DNA of 8,533 nt from JAWLHJ01 sp040904945 (GTDB lineage Bacteria; Gemmatimonadota; Gemmatimonadetes; Longimicrobiales; Gaopeijiaceae), in NCBI GenBank assembly GCA_040904945.1, contig JBBDSM010000057.1:1-8533 (forward strand), read 5' to 3'. The stretch's first letter is position 1. Each line of letters starts with the position of its first letter. Positions 1-6,001 of the stretch are shown here, piece after piece. The notes under the pieces were generated by a model that saw nothing but the letters and a program-made list of their open reading frames with translations, did not search any database and had not been told where the DNA came from. A program made the position numbers and the translations under genes.

Positions 1-10
1 GCACCCCAAA

Positions 11-58
11 AGCTGTCCATGTCCGGATGGGACAGATCATGGTCCGCATGGGACAGCT
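11..58. repeat. Cluster of direct and inverted repeats at the left edge
   Basis: The 9-mer ATGGGACAG occurs at 27-35 and again at 48-56, a period of 21 bp (two helical turns). The 8-mer AGCTGTCC at 11-18 is exactly reverse-complemented as GGACAGCT at 51-58, so the direct repeats sit inside a longer inverted pair. The block lies downstream of the permease gene, in non-coding DNA, and is cut by the window edge. Multiple short terminal repeats of this kind are typical of some insertion-sequence ends (for example the IS21 type) and of tandem operators. No transposase is visible, so its identity is open. The rest of 59-175 shows no gene or convincing terminator. Confidence 0.4.
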
Positions 59-175
59 CGCGGGGCGAATTGCCGTGAACCCCATTTCGGGCTTTGGGCG
101 CAATGTCCTAAGCGCCGCGCTCTCCCCACTCCATAACCGGTACCTCAGTCATCAGCCGCCAACCCGCCGAGCGGC

Positions 176-2212
176 CTACTCCGCCCTGAGCGCCTCCCGC
201 GGATCCACGCGGGTGGCCTCCCGGGCCGGCGCCCACGCTGCGGCCAGGGCAACCACCAGGAAGACCGCCGCGACGGCGCCGTACGTCACCGGGTCGATGG
301 AGGGAACGCCGAAGAGGAGGCTCCCCAGCACCGACGAGAGGCCGGCGGCCACGAGCAAGCCCGTCACGAGGCCGCCGAGCACCGGCCGCAGCGCTCCGCC
401 GATGACCAGACGCCGCACGCCGCCGGTATTCGCCCCGAGCGCCAGGCGCAGCCCGATCTCGCGGGTACGGCGGCGCACGGTATACGCCACCACGCCGTAG
501 ATCCCCACCGCCGCCAGCAGCGCGGCGCCCGCCGCGAAGATCGACATGACGAGCGCGAAGAAGCGAGGTTGGCCGACGGCCTCGTCGTACGCCGACCGGG
601 CGGTGTACAGGGTGCGGATGGGCTGGCGGTCGTCGAGCTCGGTGAGCGTGCGCTGGAACGGCTCGGCCAACGCCAGCGGATCGCCGTCCGCGCGCACGAC
701 GAACGCGAACACACGCCGGGTGTTGATGCGGTCGTCCACATAGATCATAGGGGGCGGCTCGGCCGCCGGATCGGCGTGAAGCACGTCGCCCACCACGCCC
801 CGCACCGGGACCTCCATGCCGCTCACCACCAGGACGGAGCCCAAGGCGGCGTCCGCCGAGCCGAACGCGGCGCGGGCGAGGCGCTCGTTGATGATCAGCG
901 ACAGCTCGGGGTCGGCGCCCGGCAGCGTCCCCCTCAGAAGCGGGATCCGCATGACCTCGAAGAAGTCCCTGTGGATGTGGAGGGCATGCGCCGTGCGGGC
1001 CTCTCCGGGAAGCGGCTCGGGCTCGCCCCTCAGGCGCCAGGCCCACTGCTCGCCCATGCCGCGGGTCGGGAACTCCTTGGCCGTGGTCGCGCCGAGCACG
1101 CCGGGCAGCGCTTCGAGGCGCTCCAGGAACCGGTTCCGGAAGCCGATATAGTCTTCCGCGTCCTCGTAGCCGGACACCACCATATCCGCCACCAGCAGCC
1201 CCTCCGGCTCGAAGCCCGGGTCGACGGTCCGGAGCTCGATGAAGCTCCGCATGAGCAGCCCGCCCGCCACGAGGAGGACCACCGCCAGGCCGACCTCCGC
1301 GAAGACCAGGCCGTCGAGGAGCCCCCGCGCCTCGACCCCGTCCCCACCCCCACCCCCGGCTCGGCCGGCCGCGCCGAGCGATCCCCGACCCACGCGCATG
1401 GCGGGGAGGAGCCCGACGAGCAGCCCCGTCCCCACGGAGACCGCGAGCGCCACCAGCAGCACGCCGGAGTCGACGGTCACCGCCTGGCTGCGGGGGATCA
1501 GCTCGCCGGCGCGAGCCAGAAGGGCAGGAACCGCGACGGTGGCGAGCAGCATGCCCGCCACTCCGCCCAAGACTCCGAGCAGCAGCCCTTCCGCCAGCAC
1601 CTGCCGCACGAGCCGGCCCCGCCCCGCACCCAGAGAGGCCCGCACGGCGAACTCCCGCCGGCGGACCGCTCCCCGCGCCAGCAGGAGGTTGGCGACGTTG
1701 GCGCACGCGATGAGCAGCGTGAGCGCGACCGCGGCCAGGACGATGAGGAGCGGCGTCCGGACCTCGCCCACCAGCGCGGTTCGGATGGGCATCAGCTCCA
1801 CCGAGGTGATGCCGGCATTCGTGTCGGGCAGGTCGGAAGCGATCCCGCGGGCGACCTCGGCCAGCTCCTGCTCGGCGGTTGCGAGGTCCTCTTCGGGCGC
1901 GTCCGTCCGTGGTGCGATCCGCGCCACGGCGTCGAACACCCGGACCTGTCGGATGCGCCACGGCACCGACGCCTGCTCCACGTTCGCGAGGAAGGTCCAG
2001 AGCTCGGTGTCGGCGTCCGGGAAGGCGAAGCCTTTCGGCATCACGCCGACGACGCGGTACGCGCCCTGCTGCGCGCCCAGGACCCGCCCGACCACGTCGG
2101 GGTCGCCCCCGAAGCGCCGCTGCCAGAACCCGTGTGACAGGACCACCACCCGGGGATCGCCTTCCTCGGCTTCAGGGGGAAGCGTGCCGCCCACCACGGT
2201 CGCGGTGCCCAG
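176..2212 (-). CDS. ADOP-type FtsX/MacB-like permease, N-terminus lost in gap
   Basis: This is the C-terminal 678 residues of an ADOP-family membrane protein, which has two MacB-like periplasmic domains and two FtsX transmembrane units. The visible part starts inside the first periplasmic domain, with the conserved stretch VVVLSHGFWQRRFGGDPDVV at visible residues 22-41. Four hydrophobic segments follow (about 153-179, 206-233, 249-272 and 299-323); the third and fourth are joined by a Gly-rich linker. A second periplasmic domain spans about 330-545. Three more helices follow (about 551-579, 602-630 and 641-662). The FtsX-type motif is duplicated, as FAVRASLGAGRGRLVRQVLA and EIGLRLALGANTGGVRRLVI. 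The gene ends in TAG. ADOPs lack a fused ATPase, and their transported substrate is unknown. A PadR gene lies just upstream, which is the usual partner. About 200 N-terminal residues are missing, judged against the second ADOP in the window. Confidence 0.9.
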   Translation of the reverse strand: MGTATVVGGTLPPEAEEGDPRVVVLSHGFWQRRFGGDPDVVGRVLGAQQGAYRVVGVMPKGFAFPDADTELWTFLANVEQASVPWRIRQVRVFDAVARIAPRTDAPEEDLATAEQELAEVARGIASDLPDTNAGITSVELMPIRTALVGEVRTPLLIVLAAVALTLLIACANVANLLLARGAVRRREFAVRASLGAGRGRLVRQVLAEGLLLGVLGGVAGMLLATVAVPALLARAGELIPRSQAVTVDSGVLLVALAVSVGTGLLVGLLPAMRVGRGSLGAAGRAGGGGGDGVEARGLLDGLVFAEVGLAVVLLVAGGLLMRSFIELRTVDPGFEPEGLLVADMVVSGYEDAEDYIGFRNRFLERLEALPGVLGATTAKEFPTRGMGEQWAWRLRGEPEPLPGEARTAHALHIHRDFFEVMRIPLLRGTLPGADPELSLIINERLARAAFGSADAALGSVLVVSGMEVPVRGVVGDVLHADPAAEPPPMIYVDDRINTRRVFAFVVRADGDPLALAEPFQRTLTELDDRQPIRTLYTARSAYDEAVGQPRFFALVMSIFAAGAALLAAVGIYGVVAYTVRRRTREIGLRLALGANTGGVRRLVIGGALRPVLGGLVTGLLVAAGLSSVLGSLLFGVPSIDPVTYGAVAAVFLVVALAAAWAPAREATRVDPREALRAE

Positions 2213-2312
2213 NNNNNNNNNNNNNNNNNNNNNNNNNNNNNNNNNNNNNNNNNNNNNNNNNNNNNNNNNNNNNNNNNNNNNNNNNNNNNNNNNNNNNNNN
2301 NNNNNNNNNNNN
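2213..2312. other. Assembly gap (100 N)
   Basis: Exactly 100 Ns, the usual placeholder for a scaffold gap of unknown length. It interrupts the PadR-ADOP junction. The two flanking genes happen to be in the same frame across the placeholder, so an uninterrupted 931-codon frame spans it, but this is not evidence of a fusion. By comparison with the PadR-ADOP pair at the right of the window, the gap should hold the last 10-15 codons of PadR and about 200 codons of the permease, roughly 0.6 kb. Confidence 0.95.
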
Positions 2313-2611
2313 CGGTCCACCGCCCTCGCGTACGCGTCCCAGCTGTCCGACTCCTCGGCCAGCGCGTTGCGCCCCTTCGCCGTCAGCTCGTAGAACTTCG
2401 CCCGCCGGTTGTTCTCGGATACGCCCCACTCCGACGCCACCAGCCCCTTCCGGCGCAAGCGGTGGAGAGCCGGATAGAGCGCCCCCTCTTCGACGGTGAG
2501 CACGTCCCGCGTGGTGCTCTTGATCCATCGGCTCACGGCGTAGCCGTGGCGGGGGCCCCACTCGAGGGCCTTCAGAATCATGACGTCGAGGGTGCCTTGC
2601 AGGAGGTCCAT
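2313..2611 (-). CDS. PadR-family transcriptional regulator, C-terminus lost in gap
   Basis: The 99 visible residues cover nearly the whole PadR winged-helix domain. It opens with MDLLQGTLDVMILKAL (helix 1), then GPRHGYAVSRWI (residues 19-30), the recognition region VEEGALYPALHRLRRKGLV (40-58), and the wing and following helix NNRRAKFYELTAKGRNAL (67-84). Family members that precede ADOP permeases are about 105-115 residues, so only a short tail is missing. The ATG at 2611 is chosen because MDLLQGTLD is the standard start of this subfamily. No clear Shine-Dalgarno sequence precedes it. It is probably a repressor co-transcribed with the permease downstream; the ligand is unknown. The region between this gene and the divergent hotdog gene would hold its operator. 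Confidence 0.9.
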
Positions 2612-2666
2612 GGGATGCCGGGTCCGGTGCGGGGGTTCCCTAAGATGTCGAGGGGGGCGCGTCCCA

Positions 2667-2695
2667 CCATCACTCGATGACCCCTCAGTTGTCAA
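2667..2695 (-). promoter_or_regulatory. Possible promoter for the left PadR-ADOP unit
   Basis: On the minus strand a consensus -35 hexamer TTGACA lies at 2695-2690. At 17-bp spacing the -10 position reads TGATGG (2672-2667), which is poor. The site is about 55-80 nt upstream of the PadR start, a reasonable distance, but the weak -10 makes this a tentative call. Nothing like the dyad operator of the right-hand PadR is seen in 2612-2748. Confidence 0.2.
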
Positions 2696-2748
2696 TGGGA
2701 ACAGGGCATCGGTTGTCTGAAGAGCCACGACACCAGATGATCCCCACC

Positions 2749-3213
2749 ATGCACAGCGACGTCTGGAACCCCGAAGAGCTCCGTCGACGCCTCGAGACAT
2801 ATCCCCCGTACGTCGGCGCCGGAATCCGCGTACCGCATATCGCCGACGACGCCAGCGAGATCCGGGTCGAGATGCCGTTGACGGACGCAAACACGAATCT
2901 GGTGGGGACCCACTTCGGGGGGAGTCTCTACGCCATGGTGGATCCCCACCTGATGATCCTCCTGATGGCACGGCTCGGTCCGGAGTACGTGGTGTGGGAC
3001 AGGGCGGCCCACATCGACTTCCTCCGGCCGGGCTCGGGCACCGTCCGCGCGACCGTCCGCATCACGGACGACGAGGTGGAGTCCATCCGGCGAGCGACCG
3101 CCGACGGCGCCAAGCATCTGCCGGAGTGGACGCTGACGATTCTCGGCGAGGACGACGAGGTGGTGGCGACGGTCCGCAAGGTGCTCTACGTGCGAAGGAA
3201 GCCGTCGGGGTAA
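2749..3213 (+). CDS. DUF4442 hotdog-fold protein (thioesterase-like)
   Basis: A 154-residue protein that fits the DUF4442 family, a branch of the hotdog-fold (thioesterase/acyl-binding) superfamily. The diagnostic stretch is NLVGTHFGGSLYAMVDPHLM at residues 50-69, which matches the long central hotdog helix. It is followed by WDRAAHIDFLRPGSGTVRA (83-101) and a C-terminal beta strand ending VVATVRKVLYVRR. Members are presumed to act on or bind acyl thioesters, but the substrate is not established; the function here is inferred from the fold only. There is no signal peptide, so it should be cytoplasmic. The start is uncertain: ATG at 2749 gives MHSDVWNPEEL and a family-like N-terminus, while in-frame ATGs at 2737, 2695 and 2677 are possible. 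None has a strong ribosome binding site. It is divergent from the left PadR gene and ends in TAA. Confidence 0.8.
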   Translation: MHSDVWNPEELRRRLETYPPYVGAGIRVPHIADDASEIRVEMPLTDANTNLVGTHFGGSLYAMVDPHLMILLMARLGPEYVVWDRAAHIDFLRPGSGTVRATVRITDDEVESIRRATADGAKHLPEWTLTILGEDDEVVATVRKVLYVRRKPSG

Positions 3214-3227
3214 CGACCGGGGGGCCG

Positions 3228-3326
3228 CTACCCGCCCAGCCGCACCGGCATGGTCATGGCCCCGTTCCCCGCGGTGTCCCAGGCCGCGAACCGGATGTAG
3301 ACGAGCGTGTCCTCGGCCTCGATCAT
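3228..3326 (-). pseudogene. Possible C-terminal remnant of a lost gene
   Basis: This 32-codon stretch reads like the end of a real protein: it contains EDTLVYIRFAAWDTAGNG, then MTMPVRLGG and a TAG stop. The wording resembles the last strands of a beta-sandwich domain. The frame stays open upstream to 3464, but there it overlaps the CPXCG gene and becomes low-complexity Arg/Ala/Ser, so no complete gene exists. The ATG at 3326 has no Shine-Dalgarno. It ends 14 bp from the convergent hotdog gene. I infer the 3' end of a gene whose body was deleted; it could also be a chance reading frame. The parent family was not recognised. Confidence 0.3.
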
Positions 3327-3385
3327 GGCCGGCGAGCGTGGCGAAGAAGGATGCCGGTAGGCGCTGGAAAGGCGAGCGTGGACGC

Positions 3386-3628
3386 TCAGTCGAGCGTGTT
3401 CACCTCGGCCTCGGGCGAGCCGTCCCGCGCGAAGCGCAGCGAGACGCGCCACGGCCGGCAGCACACTTCACAGTCCTCGACGTATTCCTGGGCCGATCCA
3501 CCGCCCGGATCCACGAGTAGCTCCACCGGCTCGCCGCAGTAGGGACACCAAACGGTGAGCGCGCCCTCGAGCTCGGCGAAAGGCTCCCCGAGCTCGTCGT
3601 CGAGATCGTCGTCGAGATCGTCGGTCAC
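3386..3628 (-). CDS. CPXCG motif-containing cysteine-rich protein
   Basis: A small protein matching the CPXCG cysteine-rich family. CPYCGEPVELLVDPGG (from residue 28) and EYVEDCEVCCRPW (48-60) provide two CxxC knuckles, C28/C31 and C53/C56, plus an adjacent C57, and probably bind zinc. The family's role is unknown and members are usually about 60 residues. Here an extra N-terminal stretch of Asp, Glu and Leu precedes the core and is encoded by a 12-bp tandem repeat. The GTG at 3628 is chosen because GGAAG lies 4 nt upstream, giving 80 residues. Another GTG at 3667 would give 93 residues but has no ribosome binding site. The gene follows the bactofilin on the same strand, 64 nt downstream (25 nt with the longer start), so the two may be co-transcribed. 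Confidence 0.85.
   Translation of the reverse strand: MTDDLDDDLDDELGEPFAELEGALTVWCPYCGEPVELLVDPGGGSAQEYVEDCEVCCRPWRVSLRFARDGSPEAEVNTLD
3590..3625. repeat. Three tandem 12-bp units inside the CPXCG gene
   Basis: Three adjacent units read GAGCTCGTCGTC (3590-3601), GAGATCGTCGTC (3602-3613) and GAGATCGTCGGT (3614-3625), differing at one or two positions each. On the coding strand they specify TDDL, DDDL and DDEL, the acidic tail directly after the start codon. Because the unit is a multiple of three, changes in copy number would lengthen or shorten the tail without a frameshift. Confidence 0.8.
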
Positions 3629-3692
3629 CGGTCTTCCGGCGTCGGACGTGGAGCTGACGGGAGGCACGGCGCGGGGTGCAAGGGAGTTCGGC

Positions 3693-4130
3693 CTACGCGC
3701 TCGCGGTCGCCGCGAGCTCCTGCGCGTGGAGCTTCGGCCCCTTCGCCATGTCGCCCCCCGTCACCTTGCCGACGGCGTCCTCGCCCATGTGCACAGCGGC
3801 GTTGACGACCGCGCCCTCTCCGACGCGAACCGTTCGGGCGTAGACCTCCCCGTCCAGGCGACACGTCTCCTGCAGGTCGAGCTTGGACTCCGCGATGAGC
3901 GTGCCTTTGATGGTGCCCGCCACGGTGGCGTCACGCGCCCGGACATCGCCGGTCACGATCCCGTCCGGACCGATGACCACGGTGCGGCCCGCCCGGATGG
4001 AGCCCTCGAACCGACCCTCCACGCGGAGGGTTCCCTCGGTCTCGCAGTTCCCGACAAAGGTCATGCCGGGTCCCACGATGGAGATCGCCTCGGCGGATTC
4101 GTGCGCACTTCTGTCCCGATCGCGTCCCAT
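3693..4130 (-). CDS. Bactofilin (polymer-forming cytoskeletal protein)
   Basis: A 145-residue bactofilin. These proteins self-assemble into nucleotide-independent filaments, often membrane-associated, and help localise cell-wall and shape functions. The core at about residues 18-115 shows the right-handed beta-helix repeats, with regular Gly and hydrophobic spacing: SIVGPGMTFVGNCETEGTLR, then VEGRFEGSIRAGRTVVIGPD, DVRARDATVAGTIKGTLIAE and CRLDGEVYARTVRVGEGAVV. The short charged N-terminus (MGRDRDRSAHESAE) and the Ala/Lys-rich C-terminal tail are typical disordered ends. The ATG at 4130 is supported by GAGG 6 nt upstream on the coding strand. No peptidase or division gene is adjacent, so its specific job cannot be read from context. 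It may be transcribed together with the CPXCG gene downstream. Confidence 0.93.
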   Translation of the reverse strand: MGRDRDRSAHESAEAISIVGPGMTFVGNCETEGTLRVEGRFEGSIRAGRTVVIGPDGIVTGDVRARDATVAGTIKGTLIAESKLDLQETCRLDGEVYARTVRVGEGAVVNAAVHMGEDAVGKVTGGDMAKGPKLHAQELAATASA

Positions 4131-4142
4131 GTCTCACCTCAC

Positions 4143-4165
4143 TCGCAATGGATAAAAAGTTGCGA
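4143..4165. promoter_or_regulatory. Inverted repeat upstream of the bactofilin
   Basis: TCGCAA (4143-4148) and TTGCGA (4160-4165) form a perfect 6-bp inverted repeat around an 11-bp AT-rich centre. It lies 13-35 nt upstream of the bactofilin start, just before its ribosome binding site. It could be an operator over a -10 region (the coding strand reads CTTTTTATCC in the middle) or a 5' leader hairpin. It is not a normal terminator, because the T-run is in the loop. The remainder of 4131-4267 has only short GC-rich hairpins (for example around 4186-4199) with no following T tract. Confidence 0.3.
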
Positions 4166-4267
4166 CGAGGGGGGTGCCGGAGCGGGGCCCTGCGGCCCGC
4201 GCGCCGGCTTCGACGCTTGCGTCTGTATGAAGCTGCAAGGTGCATGCCCAGCACGACCGATACGAAA

Positions 4268-6001
4268 TCAGCGTGACGGGGAGACCTCCAGGGTCCGTAC
4301 CGCACCGATCTCGTGCTCGGGGATCACGAACTCGATCTCTTCCGACCGGGCTGCGGGCGTCCAGGCGCGGAGTAAGAGCCTCGCCTTCGCAGGCACGGTA
4401 CAGAACGTATATGACCCCCTCGGGCCCGCGGTGGCTTCGAGAAATTGCGGGATCTGCCGAAGGTCCGTTCCTCGTCGGTTGTTCCGGACCCCGCTGAAGT
4501 CATAGACATTCCATTGCACCCGCACAGTCGCCTCCGACACGGGCGTTCCGAACCGATCGACGACGGTGCCGGCCAGCACGACGGTTTCCTCTTCCCGCGC
4601 CACGTCGCGGCATTCATTGAAGAGCAGGTCTGTCATCGACGGGACGTAGAACTCCAGGTAAGCCATCTCTCCTGGGACGACATCGCGCCTGACGGGCTCC
4701 AAATCATAGCCTGCCGCCTCGACGGCAGGCGTCACGAAGCGCACCTGATAGCGCCCTTCTGGAAGACCCGTAATGCCGAACGTTCCGGTCGCGTCGGTGA
4801 AAACTTGCTGATTCGAACCGACGATACCCACGCGGACGCCCTGGAGCGGCGCGCCCAGGGAATCCAGCACGACGCCTTCCACTCCTCCAGTCCGCGCGTG
4901 TCGCCCGAGGCTTCGCCCACCAGCCTCCCGGATATCGACCACAAGGCCGCCAGTCTGCTGATATCGAACGATGAAGCGGAGCGGCCGTCCCCGGAAGTCT
5001 GGCTGCACCGCCATGATCGGCATCCGGATCCACCACTCTCGCACGATCCAGGTCCCGTCCGGCATTCGCTCGAAGTCGACGCGCCCGCCGACCTCCGGCG
5101 AGGTGCGTTCAGGCTCCAAGTACACGTAGGTGTACTGCAACCATCGCAGCTCGGCGGTTTCGCGGTCGATCCACAGCACGCCGGCGATGTCCGGCACCGA
5201 GCGATACTCGCCCGTAGGTCGGAACCCCAGCCCCACGAGCCCGGGGGGAGCTTGCGCCGGGTCCGCCAGGTGAAAGCAGTGCGTGTCCAGAAACGTGTCG
5301 GACAGGAGGACCGACGCGTCCGGAGCCAGATAGAGATTCCGCGTCCCCTCCTTCCGCACAAAGCCATGCTCCGCGAGGTCCTCCGCTGGACGACTCTCGT
5401 ACGGCGTCTTCATGAAGCCTCCGCGGCGGCTCCGCTCCTCCTCCAGGACCACGCCTGTTTCCCGGTCGATCTGTCGTTCGTACTTCACTGTTTCGTATCG
5501 GAACCGGCCCCGTTCGTCCGTGAGGGAGGCGACCGCCAATGCCTTGCGGGCCTCGTCCCAGATCTGGAAGACCAGGGCTCCATCCGCCGGACGTACAGTG
5601 CATCGGTCCGAGGCGAGTGCCACATCGAGACCCTCCAACTCGATAGCGCGTGACTCGACTCGGATGACTCGCGTGACAGAAGCTCCCTCCGAAGCCTCGA
5701 ACGACTCGGTCTCGACCGTCGTCATTCCGATCATCTCGACCCGCACCTGGTACGAGGCCTCCGGGATCCCGACGAATAGGGCCTGACCGCGCCCATTCGT
5801 CAGACTCTGTCGCACTACCGACTGATCGCCGCGGACCAGGTGCGCCAGGGCTCCGACCACGGGAATCGACGTCTCCGCCTTCAGCACGTGTACCAACACG
5901 GTCTGCGCGGAACCGGCTGCCGGAACGGCCGGGATCAGGGCAGCAGCCGTCAGGAGGGCACGGCAACGGCTCGCGATGATCCGAGGCGGAAGCTTACTCA
6001 C
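4268..6001 (-). CDS. Secreted protein with carboxypeptidase regulatory-like domains
   Basis: This 577-residue exported protein has a signal peptide with Arg residues at 7-14, a hydrophobic stretch at about 15-29 and a likely cleavage after GSA at residue 32. Three carboxypeptidase-regulatory (Ig-like) segments follow. One is at about 33-120; the second, at about 373-455, contains VEGVVLDSLGAPLQGVRVGI and GTFGITGLPEGRYQVRF; the third, at about 474-575, contains AGTVVDRFGTPVSEATVRV and GSYTFCTVP. The intervening region (130-370) has a Cys/Trp/Arg-rich pattern, including ETAELRWLQYTYVYLEPE and GTWIVREWWIRMP, that I associate with Gemmatimonadota proteins. There is no TonB-dependent barrel and no peptidase catalytic domain, so an enzymatic role is not supported. 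GTG at 6001 is the chosen start: its GTGA overlaps the stop of the amidase gene, implying translational coupling, although no separate ribosome binding site is seen. It is probably periplasmic or surface-located. Confidence 0.85.
   Translation of the reverse strand: MSKLPPRIIASRCRALLTAAALIPAVPAAGSAQTVLVHVLKAETSIPVVGALAHLVRGDQSVVRQSLTNGRGQALFVGIPEASYQVRVEMIGMTTVETESFEASEGASVTRVIRVESRAIELEGLDVALASDRCTVRPADGALVFQIWDEARKALAVASLTDERGRFRYETVKYERQIDRETGVVLEEERSRRGGFMKTPYESRPAEDLAEHGFVRKEGTRNLYLAPDASVLLSDTFLDTHCFHLADPAQAPPGLVGLGFRPTGEYRSVPDIAGVLWIDRETAELRWLQYTYVYLEPERTSPEVGGRVDFERMPDGTWIVREWWIRMPIMAVQPDFRGRPLRFIVRYQQTGGLVVDIREAGGRSLGRHARTGGVEGVVLDSLGAPLQGVRVGIVGSNQQVFTDATGTFGITGLPEGRYQVRFVTPAVEAAGYDLEPVRRDVVPGEMAYLEFYVPSMTDLLFNECRDVAREEETVVLAGTVVDRFGTPVSEATVRVQWNVYDFSGVRNNRRGTDLRQIPQFLEATAGPRGSYTFCTVPAKARLLLRAWTPAARSEEIEFVIPEHEIGAVRTLEVSPSR

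Noticed and set aside
95..120. Short GGCGC/GCGCC hairpin downstream of the left permease as a terminator
   Set aside because: Five-base stem with a 10-nt loop and no T run.
108..1961. Long alternative-frame minus-strand ORF (617 codons) over the permease gene
   Set aside because: Its translation is dominated by Arg, Gly, Ala and Pro with no domain, the signature of an off-frame reading of GC-rich coding DNA. The overlapping frame is a clear ADOP permease.
569..2137. Long plus-strand ORF antisense to the permease (522 codons)
   Set aside because: Low-complexity Arg/His/Gln/Asp composition and no family resemblance. It is a shadow of the minus-strand gene.
176..2971. A single 931-codon minus-strand frame joining PadR and the permease
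   Set aside because: It runs through 100 placeholder Ns, and the part upstream of 2611 has no protein-like character. These are two genes with a gap between them.
4172..4220. GC-rich hairpins downstream of the secreted protein gene as a rho-independent terminator
   Set aside because: Stems are only about 5-6 bp and no T tract follows on the transcribed strand.
4445..5653. Plus-strand 402-codon ORF opposite the secreted protein gene
   Set aside because: The minus-strand frame has a signal peptide and Ig-like domains. The plus frame has none and no ribosome binding site was evident.
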